Assembly: GCA_015075405.1 (NCBI GenBank)
Contig: JABTUK010000005.1
Coordinates: 682,001-746,000 of the forward strand
Reading direction: 5' to 3'
Length of the DNA: 64,000 nt
Source: Anaerolineales bacterium
Lineage (GTDB): Bacteria; Chloroflexota; Anaerolineae; 4572-78; J111
Below are positions 19,342-27,719 of this stretch, in pieces. Each line of letters begins with the position of its first letter. The first letter of the stretch is position 1. Both the position numbers and the translations under genes were made by a program. The notes under the pieces are model-generated. The model worked only from the letters and a program-made list of their open reading frames with translations, had not been told where the DNA came from and searched no databases.

Positions 19342-20451
19342 TTAGCGGAACGGTGGGGCGTAGAGCAGACCGCCATCTACCCATTGAGAATTGAGGGCGC
19401 GGGGCACGTTCAGAGCATCCGGTCCCAGGTGGCGATCATAAATTTCGCCGTAGTTGCCCACTTGCTTGATGACCTGCACCATGAAATCATTCTCCAGGCC
19501 CAGGCCCACCCCCAGGTCGCCTTCTGCGCCGAGCAGGTTGCGGATCACCGGGTCTTCGGAAGTCTCAGCCATTTCCTCCACATTTTCAGAGGTAATGCCG
19601 TACTCTTCGGCGGCAAAGACGCCGTAAGTGACCCACTTGACAATATCAAACCACTGATCATCGCCGTGGCGAACCACCGGGCCTAACGGCTCCTTGGACA
19701 TGGTTTCTTCCAGGATGATGTGGTCTTCGGGGTTTTCCAACTGGGTCTGCTCGGCAATCAGGCCGGATTTATCGGTGGTGAAGCCATCGCAGCGGCCTTC
19801 ATCGTAAGCCACACGGGTATCGTTGGCATCCTGAAAAACCACCGGCTCGTAGCTCACGCCCAGGGCGCGCATCACGTCGGCCAGGTTTTTCTCGGTGGTG
19901 GTGCCCTGCTGCACGCAGACGGTGCCGCCTTCCAGGTCTTCCAACGATTCGATGCCGCTGTCAACGCGCACCATCATGCCCTGCCCATCATAAAAGGTAG
20001 TCGGGGCAAAGTTAAAGCCCAGCGAGGTGTCGCGGCTGATGGTCCAGGTGGTGTTGCGCACCAGCAGATCGCCCTCACCGCTTTGCAGCAGTGGGAAGCG
20101 CTGGGTGGCGTCGGAGGGCAGAATTTCAACTGCTTCAGCATCGCCCAAAACGGCAGCAGCAACGGCCTTGCAGAAATCTACGTCAAAGCCGGTAAATTCG
20201 TTGGTGTCGGGATCAAGATAACCAAACCCAACCAGGTTAGCGTTGCCAACACAGCGCAGCACCCCGCGCTTTTGCACAGTCGCCAGGGTATTAGTGCCGG
20301 TAGCCGCCTGGGTAACAGGTAGGGGCGCAATTACTTCGGGGGCCTGCGGCGCAGCCTGAACCGGCTCAACTTCACTGGTAATTTTGAGAGCCGTAATCAA
20401 GGCAAAGGTGAACAGCACAATCATGCTCAGGGCGATAAATTTTCGGATCAT
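19342..20451 (-). CDS. Polar amino acid ABC transporter substrate-binding protein (AapJ-like)
   Basis: A 369-residue exported protein. An N-terminal hydrophobic signal (FIALSMIVLFTFALITALKI) is followed by an Ala/Pro linker and the bacterial SBP family 3 fold: GVLRCVGNANLVGFGY, FTGFDVDFCKAVAAAVLGD, DLLVRNTTWTISRD, GGTVCVQQGTTTE and EGRCDGFTTDKSGL, which is the AapJ/general L-amino acid pattern. No lipobox cysteine is visible. ATG 20451 has GGAG upstream; an earlier in-frame start at 20532 would break the signal peptide. It is first in the operon with two permeases and the ATPase. Confidence 0.92.
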   Translation of the reverse strand: MIRKFIALSMIVLFTFALITALKITSEVEPVQAAPQAPEVIAPLPVTQAATGTNTLATVQKRGVLRCVGNANLVGFGYLDPDTNEFTGFDVDFCKAVAAAVLGDAEAVEILPSDATQRFPLLQSGEGDLLVRNTTWTISRDTSLGFNFAPTTFYDGQGMMVRVDSGIESLEDLEGGTVCVQQGTTTEKNLADVMRALGVSYEPVVFQDANDTRVAYDEGRCDGFTTDKSGLIAEQTQLENPEDHIILEETMSKEPLGPVVRHGDDQWFDIVKWVTYGVFAAEEYGITSENVEEMAETSEDPVIRNLLGAEGDLGVGLGLENDFMVQVIKQVGNYGEIYDRHLGPDALNVPRALNSQWVDGGLLYAPPFR

Positions 20452-20512
20452 TGTTGTCGCTTCTCCTCTCAAAGCTATTAAATTTAGGTAATGAGAATGG
20501 GTCTTTAAACGG

Positions 20513-20533
20513 TTTGGCGTCGGACGCGCCAAA
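20513..20533. promoter_or_regulatory. Candidate operator, TTTGGCG-N7-CGCCAAA
   Basis: A perfect 7+7 inverted repeat lies about 60-80 nt upstream of the binding-protein start, in the gap shared with a divergent GntR regulator. The 650-base gap 20452-21100 otherwise holds only the gntR promoter. Confidence 0.45.
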
Positions 20534-21010
20534 ATCTACCAGGGTATTTTAAGGTTGTCCAACTGACTGTTTGGTAACGCTCCCCCCTTTCCGTTGGAAT
20601 CGAACTTATAGACCTTCAAAAAGTTTTTGCCGAAATTTGGGGATAAAGAATAAAAAAACCTTCTAATCCAGAGGACTACTAACTTGTCCCCAAATCCAGG
20701 CCCAAAATGGTTGGAAAAACTTTTCCGGGTAGCTATAGTATCAAGCAACTTAGTATTGGTAGCTATGCCTCATCGTTGAGGAATTTCAAATTTTAGCCTT
20801 AAAGGGAGTGAAAAACTTGAACCAAATAACCAGTCTGATGACCAGATTGAACCCACAGCATGGTGGAATTGCTTTTTGGATAAACCAGGTCGAAAAGGGG
20901 GCGTAACAAGTCGTGGTAGCGGGTAAACAAACCTGGACCGATTATAATAGCAAATGGCCGGTGGGTCAACTTCAAGTGAGAGAATAGGGGTTTGACCTTT
21001 AGCCGTTGTT

Positions 21011-21039
21011 TTGACAAGCAACAGGAAACGCATTATATT
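21011..21039 (+). promoter_or_regulatory. Sigma-70 promoter of the GntR gene
   Basis: TTGACA (21011-21016), a 17-bp spacer and TATATT (21034-21039) lie about 60 nt before the chosen ATG. Confidence 0.75.
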
Positions 21040-21100
21040 CAAACTATCATGTCAGTCAAATTACGACTGGCCGAATGAAAACATTTTAACGATAAAATTT

Positions 21101-21769
21101 ATGAAAACCATAGATTTCACCAAAGTTGCTGAGAATGAATTTGGTTCGGCGCGGGAACAGGCCTACCAGAAATTGAAATTGCGCCTGATGACCCTGGACT
21201 TACCGCCTGAAAGCGCGCTCGACCTCCATCAGTTGATGCGTGAATTATCTATTGGACGCACGCCCCTCATCGAAGCAATACAGCGCCTGGCGATGGAAGA
21301 CCTGCTGACCATCCATCCCCGGCGTGGGACTGTAGTCACTCAACCCAGTTTTATTCAAGCCCGTTACGTTTTTGAGGTGCGCGATATTTTTGAAGGGCGG
21401 GCCGCTCGATTGGCCGCCCAGCGCGCCTCTGAACCTGATCTGCAAATGCTGCGGCAGATACTTGCCGAGCAATTACAGCAGGCTGAACAACAGGATTTTA
21501 AGAATTTTTTGCTGCTGGATTATCGCTTGCATCTGGAAGTGGCCCGGCTATCGGGCAATCCCTTTTTAGCCCGCACCCTTGACCACGTCTTGACCTTAAA
21601 TACCCGCTTGTGGTTCTCTTTTTTTCACCTGCAAGGTATCCAGGTTAATCGCCTCTATTCCCACGAACCGATTTTGAACGCCATTGAGCGCCGTGATCCC
21701 GAGGCGGCGGAAGCTGCCGCGGTGGCCCACACCCTCCAGGCCAAAGAGTCGTTATTCTCCATGTTTTAA
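21101..21769 (+). CDS. GntR family regulator, FCD domain
   Basis: A 222-residue DNA-binding protein. The winged helix (residues about 10-80) has the pattern LMRELSIGRTPLIEAIQRLAMEDLLTIHPRRGTVV; the C-terminal FCD ligand-binding domain has the metal-type positions in LLLDYRLHLEVARLSGNP and YSHEPILNAIERRD. ATG 21101 is chosen because the promoter's -35 hexamer coincides with the longer frame's start. It is divergent from the amino acid ABC operon, so it may control that operon in response to an amino acid or organic acid; this is inference from position. Confidence 0.88.
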   Translation: MKTIDFTKVAENEFGSAREQAYQKLKLRLMTLDLPPESALDLHQLMRELSIGRTPLIEAIQRLAMEDLLTIHPRRGTVVTQPSFIQARYVFEVRDIFEGRAARLAAQRASEPDLQMLRQILAEQLQQAEQQDFKNFLLLDYRLHLEVARLSGNPFLARTLDHVLTLNTRLWFSFFHLQGIQVNRLYSHEPILNAIERRDPEAAEAAAVAHTLQAKESLFSMF

Positions 21770-21776
21770 AAAGTAC

Positions 21777-21889
21777 TATAGATGTTCAGAAAAACATTTT
21801 GAATCTGTAGGGGCGTACCCTTGCGGTCGCTCCTGGTGGGGCAGGCGCAAGGCCGTGCCCCTACCCCAAACATTATCTGAACAGCTATA
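21777..21889. repeat. Dispersed palindromic element (family 2), copy 1
   Basis: Outer arms TATAGATGTTCAGA and TCTGAACAGCTATA enclose an inner inverted repeat GTAGGGGCGTACCCTTGCGG...GGCGCAAGGCCGTGCCCCTAC. The inner part recurs in the opposite orientation at 51475-51533. Confidence 0.75.
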
Positions 21890-21906
21890 GCAGAAGCGTT
21901 ATTAAA

Positions 21907-21941
21907 AAATTGCCCTCGGTGACACTTACCGAGGGCAATTT
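21907..21941 (+). terminator. Terminator-like hairpin downstream of gntR
   Basis: A perfect 14-bp stem (AAATTGCCCTCGGT / ACCGAGGGCAATTT), 7-nt loop, followed by TCTATTCT. Confidence 0.7.
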
Positions 21942-22027
21942 CTATTCTCATTTCAAAACGAGGGGATTTACAATCGGCAGGGGTAAAGCGGGGGTGGATT
22001 GGGCATAAAAGTTACCCCACACTTCGG

Positions 22028-22243
22028 CTATACCAAATCAATCCGATCTGGTCTGCTAAGCACGCGGGTTCCGCCGTTTGAGAAAACCGGTTCCGGGTCG
22101 TTACTGTAGCGATAAATTTCAACGGCATAATCGCCGATGGTGGCAGCCAGCCGTCTCAAACCAGCCCAAACGGACTTTTCACTTTCTTGATTGGCGTTTA
22201 TTTGTCTGTAAACTTGATCGGTGCAAATACTTTTAGTAATCAT
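22028..22243 (-). CDS. Possible small hypothetical protein
   Basis: A 71-residue frame starting MITKSICTDQVYRQI and containing GLRRLAATIGDYAVEIYRYSNDPE. GGAG lies about 13 nt upstream of the ATG, a weak site. Composition is plausible for a soluble alpha/beta peptide, but no family is recognised. It stands alone between a terminator-like hairpin and an AT-rich 300-base stretch (22244-22545) in which I see nothing else. It could be a spurious frame. Confidence 0.4.
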   Translation of the reverse strand: MITKSICTDQVYRQINANQESEKSVWAGLRRLAATIGDYAVEIYRYSNDPEPVFSNGGTRVLSRPDRIDLV

Positions 22244-22545
22244 GGTTGGTAAAAATCTCCAAAGAATTTAATTGAGCTTAAAACCTATTACCCAGTTTAA
22301 CCGCGAAGCGTCTTTGATTCGTTACGAAAAGCGTTACCCCGTGATACAATTTGCCTCTCCTTTTAAGTTTCATACTGGTTGGACGATATTTTAACTTGAT
22401 TTTAGACCATAATTGGTTCTATTGGTAGTACCGCTTTGTAGATATTTTAATAAGTCCGCTTCTTTAATTTTGATAAGCGGAACTGTCGAAAAATGTAAAA
22501 ATATATGCCTCACGCAAGACGTAACACGCAACACGAATATTGAGT

Positions 22546-23583
22546 AACTGGACTCAGGGAAAAATGACAATTATGTAAATATCAAACAGCAAACTCCGCT
22601 TGTGAAGTTAGGGTCGAGAAAGGTCGGACAAACTTGCTCAACACAGGCGTAATCGAACCGCATTGTAAAGCCAATTGAGCGGCTGCCTGGAGCAATTGGA
22701 TGTGGTGTTCCGCCCGGTGCAAGCGGATCACATCGGCCAAGGTTTTGGGTTGGTCGTGGGTGAGGGCTTGACCCGTCTGATAAGCCGCTGCCAAAGATTG
22801 GACCAGGCGATATTGCAAATAAGCCAGGGCCAGGAACACGACGGCATGGGCTTCAAAGGCTTGCAGTTGATAATCGGCAATGCCCAAACGGGTTTTGAGG
22901 TAAAAGTTATCCACTTCGGTGGGCCAGCGGTCACCATAACGAACCAAAGCTGCCTGTGCCGTCAGGGACAAATCGGTACACAGGAAGTAAGCCGGAGCTT
23001 TACTCCGGGGATGCCGTTGAGAGATGAAGACGCAGACGTCAAAAGGAACCTCATTGAGCCGCCCTTTTAGGGTGCGGACAAAGCCTGAAAAACTGCCTCC
23101 AACTGGCTCGTGGCTTTATCTTTTTCACACAAGGCATCATCAATGCTCAAACAAATGATTTTCGCTAAACCCAACCCACGCGCCTGTTGGATCGCTGTCC
23201 GCACCAGCAAGACTAACACCTTGGCCCGCACATCCTGCGCTTGCCACGGACTATCCCGCATCGTATGGTGGACACTCGAATCGTCTTTCGCCTCGACCAA
23301 TTGCCGGTTTAAGTTGGCAATGGTCTTGCGTTCTTCACTGACCACTAGCGCATCCGCCAGGTTCAACAGATGTTGCTTTTGGGGCCGTGACAAGGTCAAG
23401 CCCAGCGCAAAGATGAATTTGACTAATTCGACCGAATTGGTGACTATACGTCGTAACATTGGGCCTCCGGGGTCTTTTGTTGGTTGTGGTGACTCACAAA
23501 TTACCCCGGTTTGGCCCTTTTGTCATATTAGGCCAGTTCTATTTCATTGTTTACCTAAACTCATTTTTTCCCTGAGTCCAGTT
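22546..23583. mobile_element. Internally deleted insertion sequence with intact terminal inverted repeats
   Basis: The left end AACTGGACTCAGGGAAAAATGA (22546-22567) is matched by the right end (23561-23583), identical except for one extra A. Between them is a minus-strand transposase whose middle is missing. The target duplication was not resolved. The family is probably an IS4/IS701-like DDE element, judged from the transposase ends. Confidence 0.85.
22582..23459 (-). pseudogene. DDE transposase remnant, central part deleted and frameshifted
   Basis: The first 130 codons (from 23459, MLRRIVTNSVELVKFIFAL) end at LSIDDALCEKDKATSQLEAV, the first acidic part of a DDE transposase. The reading frame then stops at 23067. 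In the other frame the C-terminal part resumes across the same bases (VRTLKGRLNEVPFDVCVFISQRHP, FLCTDLSL, RWPTEVDNFYLK). The DDE core that should lie between is absent, by a deletion of probably several hundred bases. The enzyme cannot be active; the element could move only if a relative supplied transposase. Confidence 0.85.
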
Positions 23584-23612
23584 GTTGAATAAATGATTTT
23601 CTTTGAGTGGAT

Positions 23613-24200
23613 TTAAGCGACCTTGACTCGCTCCCGCGCCGCCTTGGCCTGCCGCACAATTTCGGCAATCTGCCCCAGGTGGCTGTCGTCGTGAGAGAGG
23701 CCGCGCACAAAGCGGGTCAGGGCGTTGGTGGGATCAGCCCCCGGCGCGACCTCGTAGCTGTTGGTCAAATCCGGCGGGTCGGGCCACAATTCCAGGCTGG
23801 CGAGGCGTATGCGGCGGCTTTCTTCGAGCCGCTGGCGGCATTGGGCGATAGTGGTCACGGTTTCCCAGGGCACTTCATGGCGGGAGCGCCCGTGAAACGG
23901 AACCCCGCGAGCCAATTCGGCGGCCAGAAAAGCCGATTCCTCGGATGAGGCGGTGGTGTGAACAATCACATGGCCCAGCGTCCAGGGGAGATTAACCTCG
24001 GCGGCGCTGCTGGCGTAGGTATCATTGGCCTGCGGGTCATCGGGCGTAAAGGTCACGTCCGCATCAGTGCAAGCGGCAATCAAGCTTAATATGGCGTCAA
24101 CCATCTCATTGGTCAGGCGGGCCAGGTCGGCTTTGGTCAAACCCGCAGCCAGTTGACTGATTTTCATCTTTTTAGCGCGAACGGGGGTGAAGTCGAGCAT
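23613..24200 (-). CDS. DinB-like four-helix protein
   Basis: A 195-residue protein with the DinB/YfiT helical bundle and its three metal histidines: H in LPWTLGHVIVHTT (after helix 2) and the pair in GLSHDDSHLGQIAEIVRQ (last helix). Such proteins are putative metal-dependent enzymes, often thiol transferases or stress proteins; the substrate is unknown. The start MLDFTPVRAKKMKIS has GAGGAG about 13 nt upstream; M12 is an alternative. A heptad inverted repeat separates it from the FAD reductase upstream. Confidence 0.82.
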   Translation of the reverse strand: MLDFTPVRAKKMKISQLAAGLTKADLARLTNEMVDAILSLIAACTDADVTFTPDDPQANDTYASSAAEVNLPWTLGHVIVHTTASSEESAFLAAELARGVPFHGRSRHEVPWETVTTIAQCRQRLEESRRIRLASLELWPDPPDLTNSYEVAPGADPTNALTRFVRGLSHDDSHLGQIAEIVRQAKAARERVKVA

Positions 24201-24223
24201 GGTGATTGAAGCTCCTCAAACGA

Positions 24224-24291
24224 CAGACCGGGAACGGATGACCGGCTAATTACCATTTATCGCCGGTCTCCCGTCCCCGGTCCCCGGTCTA
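24224..24291. repeat. Heptad inverted repeat (CCGGTCC units)
   Basis: GACCGGGAACGGATGACCGG is answered by CCGGTCTCCCGTCCCCGGTCCCCGGTCT. It ends at the stop codon of the FAD reductase gene. Confidence 0.7.
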
Positions 24292-24292
24292 T

Positions 24293-24838
24293 TTAACTGA
24301 CTGTATCGTAATCTACAAAATCTTTGCCTTTTTCGCTGGCTAAAATATCCAGGGCGGCGACTGCGCCGGTTCCGGCAGAGATAATGGCCTGGCTGCGGGC
24401 CAGCCGGGTGCTGCGGCCAACCACGTACAGCCGCTCAATCGAGCTGCGATAGTTGTGGTCAACCTGCACCCCGCTGCTGGTAATAGTCAGGCCCAGGCTT
24501 TGAGCCAGTTTGATGGATTTGCCTTCGGCAATAACCAAATATTTGCTTTCGTGGCGCTCGCCGCCGGCGGTGGTTATGGCAAAGCCGGTTTCCGTTTGCT
24601 CGATACCGGTAACTTCCTGCGCGTGAAGCTGCGCCCCAAATTTCTGTACCTGGGCGCGGGCCACTTTTTGAAAGTCAGAGCCGATGATCTCCGGAATACC
24701 CAAATAGTTGTATAACTTAGCTGAATGCATGGCCGTCTTATCTATCCCAAAAACAGTCACTTGCTGGCCGTTTTTGGACAGAAACAGAGCCGCGCTCAAT
24801 CCGGCGGGACCATCGCCAATAATAATAACGTTAGCCAT
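24293..24838 (-). CDS. Short single-domain FAD oxidoreductase (thioredoxin-reductase-like)
   Basis: A 181-residue flavoprotein with the dinucleotide motif IIGDGPAGLSAALFL at the N-terminus and the second FAD motif RLYVVGRSTRLARSQAIISAGTGA near the C-terminus. Thioredoxin reductases are about 310 residues; the whole NADPH domain and its CxxC are absent, so the electron partner must be another protein or the enzyme does a different job. The join is clean and the ribosome site (GGGGGAATC) is good, so this is a compact family rather than a broken gene. It is divergent from a TetR regulator that may control it. Confidence 0.82.
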   Translation of the reverse strand: MANVIIIGDGPAGLSAALFLSKNGQQVTVFGIDKTAMHSAKLYNYLGIPEIIGSDFQKVARAQVQKFGAQLHAQEVTGIEQTETGFAITTAGGERHESKYLVIAEGKSIKLAQSLGLTITSSGVQVDHNYRSSIERLYVVGRSTRLARSQAIISAGTGAVAALDILASEKGKDFVDYDTVS

Positions 24839-24983
24839 GTTGAAGATTCCCCCTTCTATGATAATATTAATTGGTAGAGTACATTCTAATCAATAGCGCC
24901 AAAATGCCTATTTCACCCCATCTCGTTCCCACGCTTTGTGTCACGCTGTGCGTGGACACCAGATGGGGAAAATGTTCTTGCCG

Positions 24984-25011
24984 TTGACGAAACCGCTTAT
25001 TTACTTATAAT
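24984..25011 (+). promoter_or_regulatory. Promoter of the TetR gene
   Basis: TTGACG (24984-24989), a 16-bp spacer, TATAAT (25006-25011). The palindrome below starts 5 nt further on. Confidence 0.7.
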
Positions 25012-25015
25012 AAAG

Positions 25016-25029
25016 CGGACTATAGTCCG
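25016..25029. promoter_or_regulatory. Candidate TetR operator CGGACTATAGTCCG
   Basis: A perfect 14-bp palindrome covers the predicted transcription start of the TetR gene and lies in the gap shared with the divergent FAD reductase. This suggests autorepression and joint control. Confidence 0.65.
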
Positions 25030-25079
25030 TATTTGTGCCGCTATTATAATATCCTGAAATTCTTTGTCAAGAGTTTTCC

Positions 25080-25751
25080 ATGGGCTTTAATCAAGCCGAT
25101 ATCATCCCTTTAATGGCCGCCGATAATGCCTCGCATCTCAAACGGGCCAGGCGCGCCGACGCCATTGCCAACCGCGAACTTATCCTGGCGACAGCCCAAC
25201 GCCTCTTTGCCGAACGGGGCATTGCTCACGTTTGCATGGCGGTTATTGCCGAGAGCGCCAGGGTAGGCAAGGGGACGCTCTATCGCGGCTTTGCTAATAA
25301 GGGCGAACTTTGTTTGGCTTTGCTGGACGAAGACATGCGGCTTTTCCAGAATCAAACCCTGCAAATGCTGCGGGAGAGGCACGATCAGCCCGCTTTGAGC
25401 CGCCTGGATGCTTTTCTCAACAGCCTGGTTTATTTTGTCGAGCGTCAAGCGCCGCTGCTGCGTGAAGCGCAACTGCACGGTACGTTACAGAGCGAGGCCA
25501 CCCCCGGCCACGACTCGCCGCACAGGTGGCTGCCCTGGCTGCGGACCACAGTGGGGCTGTTGTTACAGCAGGCGGAGCAAAACGGTGAGGCTGACAACCT
25601 GGATATTCCCTACCTGGTTGATGCTATTCTGGCCCCGCTTAGCGCCGATCTATTCCTCTACCAACGGGAGACGTGTGGCTTTGACCTGGAGCGCATCAGC
25701 CAGGGGTTGCGGCAGTTGGTGCTGGATGGCTGCCGCAAGCGTGGCTCATAA
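25080..25751 (+). CDS. TetR family transcriptional regulator
   Basis: A 223-residue regulator. The helix-turn-helix (residues about 27-75) reads NRELILATAQRLFAERGIAHVCMAVIAESARVGKGTLYRGFANKGELC, the standard TetR pattern; the remaining helices form the ligand domain. Some N-terminal residues before KRARRADAI may not be translated, as M12 is also possible and neither ATG has a strong ribosome site. The divergent neighbour and the palindrome at 25016 suggest it represses itself and the FAD reductase. The ligand is unknown. Confidence 0.9.
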   Translation: MGFNQADIIPLMAADNASHLKRARRADAIANRELILATAQRLFAERGIAHVCMAVIAESARVGKGTLYRGFANKGELCLALLDEDMRLFQNQTLQMLRERHDQPALSRLDAFLNSLVYFVERQAPLLREAQLHGTLQSEATPGHDSPHRWLPWLRTTVGLLLQQAEQNGEADNLDIPYLVDAILAPLSADLFLYQRETCGFDLERISQGLRQLVLDGCRKRGS

Positions 25752-25949
25752 TTTAAATACTCCTTGGCGCCCCATCGAAGAATCCATCCCACATATTTGG
25801 TTGGATTTTTTTATTGCTGTCCCTGCTGTTAAAATAATATTAGAATATAGCCAACCCAGGAATGTTCAAAAGCCGATTCTGTTCCGTGCGTCACTTTGCA
25901 CCATCAGGAATTAAAACCACATACGTTATACTGGTTTGGGAGAGCCGCT

Positions 25950-27719
25950 ATGACACATACATCAAAGACGCAGTCCCCTGCGGCAGAAGATACCCCGCTT
26001 AAAATTACCCTCATCTACGCCCTTATCGGTGGGCTATGGATTATCTTTTCGGATCGCTGGGCGGCAGCCCTGGTGACCAATCCGGTCGCCCTGACCGAGA
26101 TCCAAACTTATAAAGGCTGGTTTTACATCATGGCCACCGCCCTTTTACTCTATCTGCTGATTAAACGAGATATGACTGCCCTGCAAGAGAACGAAGATCG
26201 CTTCCGGGCCACTTTTGAACAAGCCGCTGTCGGCATTGCCCACGTGGGGCTGGAAGGTCAATGGCTGCGGGTCAACCAAAAGTTGTGTGATATCGTTGGC
26301 TATAGTCGCGAAGAATTGGCCCAACTAACCTTTCAAAAGATTACCTACCCTGATGATTTGGAGGCCGACCTGGAACAGACCCAGCGTTTGTTAGCCGGTG
26401 AGATTGAGACCTATTCCATGGAAAAACGCTACATTCGCCGGGACTCTTCCATCGTTTGGGTCAATTTGACCACCTCGCTGGTGCGTGAACCCACCGGGGA
26501 GCCAAAGTATTTTATTGGCGTCGTTCAGGATATTTCTCAGCGCAAGCAACTGGAAGAGCAATACCACCACTCTCAAAAAATGGAAGCGATCGGCCGGCTG
26601 GCCGGTGGGGTGGCCCACGATTTTAATAACCTGTTGACGGTCATTAATGGCTATAGTGAGCTATCTTTGAACCGCCTGAGCGAAGCTGATCCCCTGCAAA
26701 AACCTATCCGCGAAATCCAAAAAGCCGGTGAACGGGCAGCCAGGTTAACCAGCCAACTGCTGGCCTTTAGCCGCCAGCAGATACTTCAACCTAAGATTTT
26801 GGATTTGAACGAGGTAATTGCCGAAACCAGCTTGATGCTCAAGCGCTTAATTGGCGAAGATATTGAGTTGGTAACCTTTACCAGGGCGAACCTGGGACGG
26901 GTCAAGGCTGATCCCGGCCAAATTGAGCAGGTTATTATGAATTTAGCCGTCAATGCCCGTGACGCCATGCCCCAGGGCGGCAAATTGACCATTGATTTGG
27001 CCAATGTTGAATTAGACGAGGAGTTTGCTCGCCGGCGGATGGAGATACCCCCCGGTTCATACGTGCGTTTGGCTATAAGCGATACAGGCGTGGGCATGGA
27101 TAAAGAAACCCAAAAGCGTATTTTTGAGCCTTTCTTCACCACCAAAGGGCTGGGCAAGGGCACAGGTCTGGGCCTGGCTACCGTCTATGGAATTGTTAGC
27201 CAGAGCGGCGGCTCGATTCTGGTGTATAGCGAGCCGGGTTGGGGCACAACCTTCAAAATCTATCTGCCCTGGGCCAAAGAAATAAGTGAGACTGTTCCGA
27301 CCAGCCATGTTCCTAAAATCTATCCCTCACCGGGAACAGAAACAATTTTATTAGTCGAGGATGAGTCAGGTGTCCGCGACTTGGTGCGCGATACCCTTAA
27401 AGAGGAGGGCTATGTGGTGCTGGTGGCCGGTAACAGTGCGGAGGCGCTTCGCTTGTGCCATCAGCATCCTGATCCGATCCACCTGCTCTTAACGGATGTG
27501 GTGATGCCCGGTCTGAGCGGGCATCAGTTGGCGCAAGCGCTGTTACCGCTGCGGCCCCATTTGCGCACCCTCTATATGTCTGGCTACACCGACGAGGCGA
27601 TTGTGCAGCATGGGGTTTTAGAAGCCGGCGTAGCTTTTCTGCACAAACCCTTCACCCCGCAAACGCTTACCCACAAAGTACGCGAAGTTCTGGAAGCGCC
27701 AGCTTATACCAACCCGTAG
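25950..27719 (+). CDS. Membrane PAS histidine kinase with C-terminal receiver
   Basis: A 589-residue hybrid kinase: two membrane helices (about residues 12-75) in the same module as the kinase at 10655 (GGLWIIFSDR, LTEIQTYKGW, LLLYLLI), one PAS/PAC domain (about 85-205), HisKA with H223 in GGVAHDFNNLLTVINGY, HATPase (NLAVNARDAMPQGG, GTGLGLATVYGIV), and a receiver with acceptor D516 in LLLTDVVMPG. The HDFNNLL motif places it with CckA-like hybrids. ATG 25950 follows GGGAG; TATACT at 25927 is a likely -10. Its 3' end overlaps the convergent SLC13 gene by 16 nt. Confidence 0.92.
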   Translation: MTHTSKTQSPAAEDTPLKITLIYALIGGLWIIFSDRWAAALVTNPVALTEIQTYKGWFYIMATALLLYLLIKRDMTALQENEDRFRATFEQAAVGIAHVGLEGQWLRVNQKLCDIVGYSREELAQLTFQKITYPDDLEADLEQTQRLLAGEIETYSMEKRYIRRDSSIVWVNLTTSLVREPTGEPKYFIGVVQDISQRKQLEEQYHHSQKMEAIGRLAGGVAHDFNNLLTVINGYSELSLNRLSEADPLQKPIREIQKAGERAARLTSQLLAFSRQQILQPKILDLNEVIAETSLMLKRLIGEDIELVTFTRANLGRVKADPGQIEQVIMNLAVNARDAMPQGGKLTIDLANVELDEEFARRRMEIPPGSYVRLAISDTGVGMDKETQKRIFEPFFTTKGLGKGTGLGLATVYGIVSQSGGSILVYSEPGWGTTFKIYLPWAKEISETVPTSHVPKIYPSPGTETILLVEDESGVRDLVRDTLKEEGYVVLVAGNSAEALRLCHQHPDPIHLLLTDVVMPGLSGHQLAQALLPLRPHLRTLYMSGYTDEAIVQHGVLEAGVAFLHKPFTPQTLTHKVREVLEAPAYTNP

